A model generated the notes under the pieces. That model was not told the DNA's origin. It ran no database searches and saw only the letters and a list, made by a program, of their open reading frames with translations. DNA of 64,000 nt from contig OX235279.1 in the NCBI GenBank assembly GCA_944472155.2, positions 137,550,920 to 137,614,919 on the forward strand, written 5' to 3'. Position numbers and translations under genes: made by a program. The stretch is from Trichobilharzia szidati (taxonomy: Eukaryota; Platyhelminthes; Trematoda; Strigeidida; Schistosomatidae). Shown here one piece after another: positions 25,532 to 38,128 of the stretch (the first letter of the stretch is position 1; each line of letters begins with the position of its first letter).

Positions 25532-28500
25532 CTCAAGTGCCTTTCATATATTGTAGATAGAAGAGTGAGGCTTTTTTCTGATGGTGTTTTCTTGAAAGAT
25601 GGTAGCATTAATCCCTACTCAAATAGTATAACTCGAATATGACTGCTAACTATGCGCAACATGTTAATATGTGATAAAGCTGTGATTCGTGGTCAGTTGG
25701 GGGGCGTCTTCAAATAACCTATGAAGCACACCTGGTCTCATTCATTTTAAAAGCTTTACAAATATTCTACTTCTGTGACTGTTAGAGTGCGTCGGTGGTA
25801 TAGCGGTTAGGACGCTGGCCGACCATGCACATGGTCCGGGGTTCGATCCCCGGCCGACGCACTCCTTTACCTCGGCAATCCAGTAATAAGAGTGGTAAAG
25901 AGGGAAGGTTGGGCATGAGGCTAGCAACCCCATCCTGTAAAATAAACACTGCTACAGAAACTTCAAGCCACTAGCTTGAAGCCCTATGTTCCACTGGGGA
26001 ACGTGAAGGAAAAAGAAGAAGAAAGAAGCGACTGTTAGTGTATTATTATAATATTATTATTCCCTTGAGTTCCGAGCGGAACGTAGGGTTTCACCATTTT
26101 GTCCTGTCTTCTGCCGTCCTTTTCAGCTAGGTTCACAATTGGCCATAATCTTCCATCTCTTCTTCGCACGATCTCCACCATGTCACCCTAGGACGACCCA
26201 CTCGTCGCTACCCTTTGGAATTCCACTGGAGTGATGGCCAGCATTGTGCGTTGAAGTTTCTTTAGCACTTTAATAGCTTTTGTGTAGGGTTGCTAGCTCC
26301 ACGTCCAACCCTCCCTCTTTACCTAGGCTTGGGACCGGCTAGTTAACTAGGCGAGGTTTACTGTCAATGTAGCTATCTATTAATATTGTAGTCACTGAAA
26401 ATAACATTGCTTCGAATTTTACATTCTTAGACACTTTGATTGCTTTCGTACAGCTTGGTATCATAGGTTAGCAAATTACTCTATCTGTGATGTAATCCTT
26501 GGTACTATTTCATGTAGCTATACACAAGCATCTTGAATGTATTTGTCCTGTTGTGTTTTCATGAATTTTGTAGAAAGCAGAACAATCAAATCGATTATGA
26601 TGTGTTTATACCATAAATTTTAAAAAAGCATACTACCAACAGACAGACTTATGTCGGCTGAAACTTTAGCAGCTGGTAAAATTACCTCTAGCTAAAAGTC
26701 TTATGCTCTGGTAGTAGTTGTTGTTGTTGTGTTGATGGTGTGCTCATAAGAAAATAAAGAAGAGAGAAATTTTGGTAAAAAAATATATTCCTGTAATGGC
26801 AAGTAAAACTTAGAAATTCGGTTACTCTGATTACAATTTTCCATTTACCAGGCTGTAAACTGCTCATTATCCAGTTGCTCAGACTATATAATCAGTAGAG
26901 TGGGATTGTATCCCTAAACTCACACCGACTGGATGTCAAGTGGTGATGATACGGAGACACATATCCACAAGTAAATGAAATAGGAAAAGGAAATGTTCAG
27001 TTAATTATGATGAGGAAAAATACTTGAATTAGTTCTATATTGTTGTAACATGTTTTTTTTAATATTCACAGTCTCAAATTTTCAGCTACCATTTGTGATT
27101 GCCTTATGAACCTTAACTAGAAGGAATATGCTCTTCTTAATAGTTTTGTGTAGTACTTTAGACACATTTCTTTGATTTTTATATGTATGAATACTGGATT
27201 AATCATATTTGATCTAAGTATGTATGTTAGATTTAAAAACCTTACTTTCTGGTCATCGATAAGTCACACTTTTTGTGTCTTGACTGGTTTCTCGTTCTTC
27301 TCTAATATAACTGTTCAAAATGTGACATTAGAGATGGTAATAAATTAAGTTAGTGGATGATTTTAATAAGAATTTGTGTAATCTTCAAGGTATATCTTTC
27401 TGCTGCAGCCTGAACCTCTCCTTATTATTATTTTTATTTTTTATTCTATTCATTTTACTAGTCGCTAGCACAATCAGAAGAAGCAGCTAGACAGTCAGCT
27501 GAAACAGCTGGTAGTATGGCTGTAGCAACAGCTACTGTTCAGTTAGCCCGTCGAGCAGCAGAAGTAGCTGATCGGTTAGGTCGTCCAGGTACACGAAACA
27601 GTTTATCGCGTGTAGTCTCGCCAGGAGTAACAGTTTTAGGAAATGATTCTAATTCACCGTTTGATTCAAATATTCCATCGGATCATAGTGATGTTGATGC
27701 ACCGGACAACTTGAATTCACTTTCATTAGATAATCCAAATACAGCAACTGAACTATTAATTAATCGAATGGAAGAGATGGCTAGACGTGCACATCGTGCT
27801 GAAAATACAGCTCAAGAAGCAGCTGATCAACTGGAGGCTGAAAAACATTTCAAGCATATATATAAAGAAACATGTGCCGAAAAAACGGATCAATTAAATG
27901 AAAAGGTAAATTACTGTTTACTATTTATTATACGCATATAATGAATGATAAAACTCTTTGGTTTTCATGCGTTAGTTTTATTTATATGCGTGTGTGGGAG
28001 ATTCATTAGAATACTTCTAACCGTATTTTACACCCCCTACACCCATCAACATATATATTTATATATATGTATATATGTACAATATAGCACAAACTCGTAA
28101 GAATTGTTTTTATCTCGGCTGATATTTCTGTTATGTTTGTTAGTGCAGAGATTTTTACACGTTTGTTTTACAATTTTAATAAAGCACACAATTACTTGGA
28201 TATTGTTATAAATCAGAATCATGTAGTACTAAGCAGAAGATTGATCTGAAAGGAAACAGAAGGATATCGCAGAGATTAATGAAAGGATTCTCCTTATTGT
28301 GATACAGTTTGAAGTGGGATTACACCCAGAGGCCTCCCAACTGGCTTGTATTTGACATTTAACAGATCTAAGCCAAGGAATCTATATTTCCTCAGTTGTA
28401 GGTTTTCTGAAGTAGTGTTATATCTTTCCTTGGAAATCGTTAGAATTCTTTCAGCTGTATGATACTTTTGTTAGCATTGTATGTCTGGGTGGTTGGTGTC

Positions 28501-31500
28501 TTGGCCTGTGAAGTTTCATAGTCTTGTTCCAGCTATTCACCTTCCTATACCTAATTTATTTGTGTTTAACCTAAATATAATTTATTTTAAGGTTTCGCAT
28601 CACATAAATATCACGGTAAAGTGTATGCATTAGTGGGTAATAACACTTTTATCACATCTATGCAACTCCCTTGTTATTTAGTGTTCCTCACCTTCAATAA
28701 ATTAACAATAGAAGAAATCCTTTATTTAATAAAGGAGGTCATTATGTGATCGGTTCATTCCATTTAAATACATTATTCAATTATATTCATTATATTCAAC
28801 TTGATCATTCATTTCACCATATAAAAATATATTTTTCTTATTTATTAAAGACTCGTGAATTAAGCGTATTACAGGAGTTGTATGCACAAAATTGTAAAAT
28901 GATTCAAAGGACTAATGAGAAATATGAAGCTGCTCTAAGAGCTGTTAATGAAATTCAACAAAAAGTTGGTCGTTATGTAGAAGCTGCACAAGTAAGTCAT
29001 TAGTTTGTTTTGTTTTTGGTTTTCTTTTTTTAATATTTTTGTCTAATGGGCAAGCTGTATAGATTTCTTTGATTTTTGGTTTGTTTCTTTAATGATATAT
29101 TGATTCAAGAATATATCAGAATGAAACTGCTCATACCGCAATCGATACTATGTACTTGGCAGTTATGTTCTGAGTAGCTGTCAGTAAATATATGCTCTTA
29201 TCTAAGTCCGTTGAGCAAATAATCAGATGTGAACTAGTAAATAGGGGTTTAAATTTATCTTTTTGTAAATTAAGCAAATATGTTGCCTTATGACTAGTTT
29301 TCACCAACTCCTGTTTTAAGAATATGTAGTGAAATAGCCCACTTAATTGAGGAGTGAGCTGACGAAATATCAGTACTGATGCAGAAAACTTCTTCGACAT
29401 TTGTCAAGTGATGTCATCTTTGGCGTAGTCGAGGGGTGTTTATATGAGTGTAGTCTTGTTCTTATAATTTCGATAGTTTATTTGGTTGGAGGATTTCATC
29501 ATTAACTGACATCAGTTAGAGAAACATTGGAAAACTAGCCAGGGAGTACTGGACAGCTATGTCATGAATTGGCAGAGTAGAGTATAACTCAAACATGGAT
29601 AAGATTTTGTTTAGATAAATCACACAGTGTTACACAGTGATATTAACTGATGACATTTCGAGCACAAATTGTTGCTCATAATCATATTATGTCACTCACT
29701 TGATATGATTATGGTTCGTGCTCGAAACATTATCAGTTAATATTATTGTACAACACTGTGTGATTTATCTAAATAAAATCTTATCTATGATGGAGTTACA
29801 CTGAAAGTCTGTTTACTCTCAGTCTATGACATTTCAGCAATATGCTAGCATAACATGACAGAGTTGGTCTCGCTATGTCGTAAATTAGCGGAAGTTGGAA
29901 TTCATGGGCTGGTCATTGGATTGGGTTCCAGTAGCTTATTGGTCTACGAGCTCGCTAGCCTTGTATCCAGAAGGGCCTGGGTTCGGACCTCCTGTGGTGG
30001 GTGCATACTGCCGAAGAGTCCCAAACTCGGCTGACGAAACAGCTGTCCAGTACTCCTTGGTGGTTTTCCAGTGGTTCTCTCACTGATGTCAGCCCATGAT
30101 GAAATCCTCCAACCAATCAATCGAAATCCCTACAAAAACCAATACTTAAAAATTCTATGGTTAAGTTGCAAAGTTTTCATTGTCTTTCTAAACAACATTG
30201 ATACCAAAGTTATTTCTAATACCTTCAACCAATATACACTTTTCTCGGTGTTTATACTGCACAGTACTTTGCTACGTTGTACTTAGCGTTTGTAAACCGT
30301 TGTCGCCGTTTTTGAAAATCTTTCCTTAATTTGAAGTTGGCACATGATATAATTGTTTTTAAGAATTAAAGTGGCTTTTGAAAATCTTATGAGAAACGAA
30401 CTGAGTTAGTTTGTCTTCATAATATGTTATGTAGTAACTGTTTATAAGAAGTACTAAAAAGATGTTAATTTCATTTATCACATACACTCAAATTATCCTC
30501 TGTAATTGAGCTATTATAATGTGCTTATAATGTTTTTTTTTGCAGAGTGCGAAAGAAAGTGCCCATGCGGCAAGTCAGCGAGCAGCACTAGCCAGTAGTG
30601 AAGCGGCTCAGTTACGTATTGAACTTGAACGTATGACTCAGGCTTATAAAAAGGAACAGGCCAAATTCAGTGCTACAGTTAATAAGTTAACTGAGGTTAG
30701 CATTAATATTATTATTATTACTAATATGATGACCATATTATATTTATTATTGATGTTAGTATTTGCATTATTTTGGTACTATTCACTTTACAACTACTTT
30801 GTCAATGATACTAAACAATTTAGTCGTTTATGGTGTTAATTTTTTAAAATTTACGCAATATCCGATTTTTTGCAGTACTTATTCCAACGTCAGTCACTAA
30901 GCGACCCTATTTATCTCAATTTGATCTTTCTTAAAATCTGCTGGTCTGAAAATCTGTGTCTCTTTTTTAACCAAAGCAATAATCACAAACTCTACTTTTG
31001 CAGTGCTCATGTAATTGCATTGTCCGAAGGAGCGTATCATTGGATAATTGGAACTTTCCCACTTTTTGAGTTGAATCTTCCTGTCATTATTCTTGAGGAG
31101 ACTGCTTCCCACTGCACAAGAGCCTTCGATGCTATTGGTCATTGTGGTTGTGGTCTCGGTCAACGGAGCAATTATTGACTCACTAGTCAACAATTTGGAG
31201 AGTCCACTTCTATTCCATTTGTTCTCACAGATTCCTAGCACTTTTATTCCATATTTGCTCATTTATTTTAGGAACCTGAACAGCCTTCATCGTTCCGAAT
31301 ATCGTGCGGACATTCCATGTCCCCATGCTTATTGTTGCTTTCATCGAAAGAACGCACATAGGAGTCCAAGGGAATATAATTCATGTAAATTAGTACATTA
31401 GAAGTGTGAATTAGTTGGTTCAATAAAGTTCATATTAGTTACTGTTTGCTAACTAGAATAGTCTTTTTTTAAGATTCAATCGTTTATACATTTTACATAA

Positions 31501-34096
31501 ATTTCATCGTGTTATTTATCTATCTTCCAAATGTATTTTACTCATAAGTGGTCATGTAATATCTTGTTGGGATTGTTTCCTCAAAAGAGAACCCCTTTGG
31601 TATTTTTGGATCAGAACATAGTCGTAGTTTGTCTGAATACAATTCTTTGCTTTCTGCGAATCACTTTTGTCGTAATATCTGAGAGATCTTAGTTCGTTGT
31701 GAAACAAAGGATACACAACTCATTAACTGGATAAACTCTAGTCCCAGAAAGTCTTATTCCTACTGAGACTTGATTTCACATATTATTTCATCCCCCGAGG
31801 CGTTGTCTACATGTAAAAACTCAAACAAATTCAAATGAATATCTTTGCATTTATTCTAGCAACCGATGTGCTAATGTCGATTGATCATTTCTGTCTGTTA
31901 AGAAGGCAATAGTAAATGATGTTGGCTTAAAAAAATAATTACTGATACACCTGAAGATCGTTTTATGTTTGTATCTTTGTAGAAAACCTGAATAATATTT
32001 TCAAGTGGTTGGTTCATAGGGATTTGGTTGATTCCAGGTTTGATTTCATCACCAACCGGTATATACGTAAATATCACCTATCGCGAATTGCTAGAGCTTA
32101 GAATTCATTGGCCACTGGTTTTTGTACCAGTGGTCTTGCCTCGTGACTTGAAAGTCCTGATTTCAATCTCCAGCGTAGTCATGTGTACGTATTGCCGAAG
32201 AATACCAAACTAGGCCAGAACAGGTGTCCGGTAGTTCTTGGTTTCCGGTGATTTCTAATAATAATGACTTCATTCTGGAATAGTATTTATATAATATGCA
32301 GGATTTTCTACCGGGATTGTTTCATGATATATCCTCTCCATCCAGGATCCTCAAATAAAATATCATTGACAATAGATGGCATGACACTGCTGTCTCATCT
32401 TAAGCGCAGATCAATCCATTACGATATTTCTTCTCTGTCTCCGGGATATGCATGGCATTTGGTTGAAAGCTAATTAGAAAAAAGTTCAGGTGTACATTTT
32501 GATACCTAGGGACATGAAACAGGAACAGTTGTCTCATGTATTGGTATACGTCACCATCCGCAGTGATGCCTTTTCTCAAGATTAGTAGATTAGTAGCAGC
32601 AGGTTGTAAACAATTTTTAGTACTCGCGAGAGTAAATGGTACCATTAAAAGTCATATTTTAATAGATTAAAACGAAGTGAATAAAAGAAATTATATGCAA
32701 TTTAATGATAGACATTTTCGGTAGCCCACATTTTAAGCAGGCTACCTGACTGAAATCTGGTTCCTGATAAAACGTCACTTGAGACGAAACATATATAACT
32801 TGAAAGTATTGTTCTTAAAACATCATTGTATAAAACTATCAGGTTTCCATTCGGAAAGTGAGCAAAATGAATTCCTTACTTTTTAATTGGTGCGTCTTTT
32901 TATTCTACAGAAAGTGTTTCTTCTGTCTTTGCGTAGTATTTTAAGATTTTCTTTTTTATCTCAGAAATATTGTTTATGTCATCACTGTAATATTCCAAGG
33001 TTTACTCTACTGATGGATGTTTTTCTATCGAATGTGTTGGCGCAAATTTGACAAATAATGACTATCGATGTCTGGAATGCTACTTAGTTGTGCATTTACA
33101 TGTGATTATAAGTAAATTAAGTTCTATTTTTCCGTGTTGAGTGGCATGATACAGTGAGTCATTTTGAGGTTAGGCGTAGAGTGTTAGGTAAGGGGAAGAA
33201 GTCAATCGTTGAGGTTGTGTAGGTGAGTTGATTGAGGTAATTAGAACACGTGTTGCGCATTCTGAGCATTTCTCCACAGAAAGTATTAGCCAACATAGGA
33301 TCAGGTTGAAAAGAGTTAAGCGTGGTCAAACCAAAACCTGACATCAGTCTATGAAGCATTCGACAGCTAATTGTAGCTACGAGGGGATTATTCGGCAGCT
33401 TGATTGATGTTTTCAGGATTCTGTAAACGAATGGCTGGCGACTATTGGTGATATGACTTGAAATCGTTCTCAGTGATGCAGATGCATCCACTCTTTTTGA
33501 TCTCCCATATCCATTAAATCCTACTGTTTTTCCATGCTATTATTCTGACTACCTCGTATTTCTGGTTATTTACAGCATTTCTGAATCCCCTGTTTTGTTT
33601 CTTTTACCTACCTTTCTGTGCTTCATAGAGTATGGCCATTGTAACATGTGCACTTCTGTGCGAAGTTTTATGTTAAAATTCGGTCATTTAGTTATTCAAA
33701 TTAAGCTGAATATCTCAGTAACCTGTTGTCTACCGTGAGATATCGTATGTTGCTTCTGGATGACTTAAAATTGTGAATGTACATTATCTTTAGTCTTTAT
33801 TTCCGTGCTTGATTAGTTGAACTCTTTTTGTCTTTTAAGCGGAGTAATCAAAAAGGATTGCTAAAATACCTAGGCAGTTGATTACTGTACAACTTCATTG
33901 CAAATATTTGGGTAAATTATAAGTAAGGTATACTTTTTAGTTTGAAGAAAGCAATAACTACAGTTTTAGCAGAATAAAGTGGTACCATCTTTTATTCCGT
34001 TGCCTTCTCGTCAGCTGCCTACAGGGCATAGACAATTTTAACATACTTGCACAGAGTTCATTTTAAACAAAAGCCAATCGATCAATATATGCATTC

Positions 34097-34131
<35 letters not shown>

Positions 34132-37100
34132 ATATTAAACATTATTCCGAGCAATAATAATCATACACAATGGAAACATATCAGCATTTCGCATTCGGAT
34201 GAAAGAGAGATGAAAAATATCCAGTTACCAGGGCAAAGAAAGACTAATAACCGCTTCTTTCTGGACGCATAAATCAGGTTTCAGGCGCTTGATGGAAATG
34301 GCTTCAGCAAACTTAAGGAGAATTGAGCTCTTTTGCCTATTGATAATTTTGAACGACTTTCGACGTAAACCTCATGACCCGTGTCGAGGAAATGCCTGGC
34401 AATGACACTGTTCAAAGCATTTGTTCCCTTCAGACGTAAGCTTTTTGGTACATGTTCAGAAAATCGTAGATATGCCCTTCTTTCTGTCCTTGCAATGTAA
34501 CTGCTCCCGCAAATATATGTAAATTTGTATATACAGTTGGAGTTAACATGAGAAGGATATCTATCGAATTTTGATTACGCCAAAGAGCAAGTTGTTCGAT
34601 AGACAGGAACGAACTTAGCTGCAGGATAGGCTATGGCTAGTGATGTACTCAGCCTTTTGTTGATCATCGCTGCAATGATCTCACCTTCATAATCAAGCTG
34701 AAAGTGGATTGGCTTTTTTCCCACTGTGATTTGTTTTACATTTGTGACTTCAGATCTTCCATACTTGTTGATGAACCTTTGAGGGTACCCATTGCTCTTC
34801 AATATCTTTTCAAGAAAACTCAAATTCTTCCACTTTTTAGTATTTCTCCGTCTGCGTATATACAATGGCTTAGAGATGGAAGCAAATGGACAATAAAAAT
34901 TACTGCAAATAAGAATAGAACTTGGACACTGTGGTAGAACGTGATTCCATCATAGAGTAAATTTGTTTATTGGAAACGTCATCAGTAAATAACACTGTGA
35001 GACTTTATCATATATATTTACTCCATGATGAATATTACTGCACACTTCTCTCAGTTCATACCATTGTTCGATTGGTCGTATGTAACACATACGCACAGTT
35101 AAACTGATATTTTATTAAGCATTAAATGTTTTATTCAGACAAGTGAATGAGTCCATAAACTGAAGGCTTAGAAACGTGTTTTCTGTGTGTGTTAATCCAT
35201 AAAATGTGTGAAAATTAAGTACCACGAATTTCTATATCGACTGCTTTAATTATATCATGACCTTACAGTGACTACTGGTTTTCTTTTTTTATCACATTTT
35301 GCAGATATTTCCATTTAATCCTGTTCTCTGTCTGTTTGCAGGCCGCAAAATCGATCAAAAAGGTTTACAGCTTGTATTGATGTGTATTTATGGCGTTTTT
35401 TGTGCTATTGCTGTCTCTCTTGTATTCTTGCTGCCTTTTTGCTATGTTTCAATTCTGTTGTACTTTTATCGGTGTTTTTCTTCCTGTAGCTGATGTTATA
35501 GAATTACACAGTTTTAACACTGGTGTAATGGTTTAACTGTCTGTCTGTTTGCGTGTTTGATTGTGTTTGTGAAAATGTGATTCATTACATTTTTTTTTGT
35601 TTTTGTTTTTCTCATTATTTCATTTCCTTGTTGTCTATTCATAAGGTTTTATCTGGCAAGAATCCGGACACTCTGGAATTGATGTGGCTTGCAAGCTTTC
35701 AGCAGCAACAACAGGAGCAAGATGGCAGTGGTCGTACTGTTAGTCCATTTTTCCTCGGCTCTAATTCAGCTCGCAGTAAAGTAGCCAGTTTAAAAGGATT
35801 AGGACAACAGAAACGATTGAATTTACAGTTGAACCAACGTTCGAAAGAGAATAAACGATTATTATCTGAGATTAATCGATTGAACGATGAATTAGCCACA
35901 TTGAGAAAAGAAGTATGTGAAGACAGTTAATTTTTTATTACTGTTTTTTTCATGCTTTATTTTACACAGTATTTTTTTTTATAACTCACTGATAATAACA
36001 GCTGAAGAAACCAGAAGGCAGTGAGCACCGCCAATAATAGATCATGAATACTGCTCGGGAATGAATTTGTGGAAACATTCGAAATTTTTGTATATTCTTT
36101 TCGTTAAATTATCCTCCCTTGGTCAAAATTAACTTATTTCTTTCATAGTTCATCTTGACTTTGAAGCTTTTTTGATGGGCATAGGGGTTGGTTTAAAGTT
36201 TGTGTTATAATTCATAATTCTGTTTAAATCAGTTCTTTAGATCGCCTCATCTTAAAACAAACTATCTTATTGGTAATACGATTGTGAATGTGGATCTAAA
36301 GGACTTGATTTTCAACTAAATCAACTCACATTGATATAAGAATAAAACTTGGGCACTGTGGTAGAATGTAATTCCATTATGGGTAAATTTTTATTTTGAT
36401 AGAGTCTCACAGTGTTATACATTAATATTTACTGATGACGTTTCGAGCACAATTTATTAATCATATCAACTCACATGTTGAAATTTCATCTTCACTGCCG
36501 GAATCTGGATACACAGACACAGACAAGCAATCAATTTCTCTGACTTATCTACTAGGTTTCCAAAATATTTTTTCGAAAGATTATATTAGTTAATTACAGT
36601 ACAATATAAAGTTCTACAAATTGTATGATTAAGTTGTTAGGCTTTTCGGTACACATCATGAAGGTGTTTTCACAACATTAGAATAAAATTATATTCCTTT
36701 AGAGATACAAACATGGGTCAGGCAGTGTTGGCATCAAATGACTGAATTATTGATGAAAAGTTGGGTTGTATTTATGCAACACTTATAAGAAGCACATAAT
36801 TACTGCATTGACTAAATTTGAATTCATATTATAGTTCTTTCTGTATAAATGACATACATTTCACAGCGTGAGGTTGGTACTTTGAGCAAAAAGATAACGG
36901 GGATGATGAAAATACCTAATCATCAGCAGCAGGCACCAATCACCATTAATGGGAGAAATTTAAATGACATCACTTTCAGTCGAAACGAATGAAGCTATCA
37001 AATCTAGGATTGAAAAGGGCAAGACAGATTACCATTAATCTGAAATCGGTGTTAAAATCTACTCTACTAGGCATCAAGAACAAGATCTGAATTCTCAGAA

Positions 37101-38080
37101 CTAATTTCCAGACAGTCACTGCATCTATATGGTTCAGACACTCGGTGTGTCACCGAAAGCACTTCCAACAGGCTACCGCAGACTATCATCAACAGTCGTC
37201 TTCGTTCCACATTGAAGTTTAAGTGACTAGATAGGAAATCAGGCAGGCGACGGACCAACCAAGAACCGATAACTCAACGAATATGTCGAAGAAAATGGAG
37301 ATAAATCGGACGCATACACTGAAGACACCGTTGAGTGCCATCACAAGCAGGGCGCGCCCTTGAGTGGAGCTCGAATCGGAAACGACGAATTGGGTGTCCA
37401 AGGATGACATGGATGATGTGACGGTGTGCGGAGAAAAGATGAGAGCTGATGGCCATTTGTGGAACCAGATGAAAGGGACTGAAGAGAACAGAATAAAGTG
37501 GATGTGTGCTGTTTAATTCCTATGTTCGACTCGGAACCTAAAAGAATATTAATACAATCACTGACATATCAACGCTTCATTATTGTTTTTCTCATTGAGT
37601 TCGCAAGTTAAGCCTGTTGTTGTGTTTTTTTCATAATTAAAAGCAATTACTACCATTTAGCTTAAGCATCCATTTGTTTAACTGTAAAAGTTCTACTATT
37701 AGTCAAGATAATCACTTTCTTGTAGACTTATTCACACATATGTACACGTTTGCAAAAACCTTCATTAACAATTTTTAAAGAAATCCTAGTGATAATTTCA
37801 CTAAAAGGAGAACTAAGAATTTCTTCATTTACACATGCACATGTACACGTACATGTGTACACATGTATATTAATTAGTGAAAGATAAAATGAAATAATTA
37901 TTGATGTCTTTGTTACTCTGTTTTTCTGAATTGTTTTTGTCCAATCGTGCAAAAATACGTCATTCATTAGCAGTTGCCCTTTTTTTTTTGATTAATTAAA
38001 TACTGTTCGTTAGTTTCATAATTGACATGTTTATAACATGTCGAAGTATGTAACAATTTTTTTTCTGTGATTGATTTCTT

Positions 38081-38128
<48 letters not shown>

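Larger units (their letters stand above)
14257..27461. other. ROCK intron 4 (13.2 kb)
   Basis: This is the largest intron. From left to right: SINE A (-) about 14871-15096; repeat family C about 15920-16085; LINE fragment (-) about 16370-16960; unclassified repeat about 17955-18660; foldback ends near 19290 and 20190; Penelope coding fragment (-) about 20520-21130; foldback element 21370-21959; repeat C about 22320-22490; inverted-repeat copy A 23711-24282; an (AT)n tract at 25495; SINE A (+) 25787-26012; LINE/SINE tail chimera about 26061-26345; repeat C about 26845-26960. I found no coiled-coil exon, but a short one could be missed: the rod before QLEAEKHF is shorter than in vertebrates. 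The remaining stretches (15100-15900, 17000-17900, 18900-20100, 22500-23700, 24400-25480, 26970-27460) show nothing identifiable. Confidence 0.75.
28992..30545. other. ROCK intron 6
   Basis: 1.6 kb. It holds a SINE B fragment (-) at 29484-29563 and inverted-repeat copy B at 29576-30147. The remainder is unremarkable AT-rich sequence. Confidence 0.85.
30696..35341. other. ROCK intron 7 (before the microexon)
   Basis: 4.6 kb. It holds a LINE endonuclease fragment (-) at about 30990-31350, a SINE B copy (+) at about 32040-32265, an unidentified coding relic (+) at about 32360-32600, a LINE 3' fragment (+) at about 33130-33690, an (AT)n tract at 34101, a Penelope fragment (-) at about 34140-34870 and a Penelope terminal fragment at about 34925-35035. 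If the microexon is not used, this intron runs to 35645. Confidence 0.75.

Noticed and set aside
25787..25863. Functional tRNA gene
   Set aside because: A and B boxes and acceptor-like ends are good, but the anticodon arm is a short self-complementary hairpin without a 7-base loop. The sequence continues into a SINE body and recurs in several copies.
30870..31401. Overlapping plus-strand frames of about 100 codons as genes
   Set aside because: They are antisense shadows of a LINE endonuclease fragment on the minus strand (YGIKVLGICENKWNRSG).
32764..32790. Hammerhead ribozyme (CTGATAAAACGTC...GACGAAAC)
   Set aside because: It has a CTGATAA core-like start, a GTC/GAC hairpin and GAAAC, but three extra bases separate core and stem, and I see no downstream cleavage-site strand that would close stem I.
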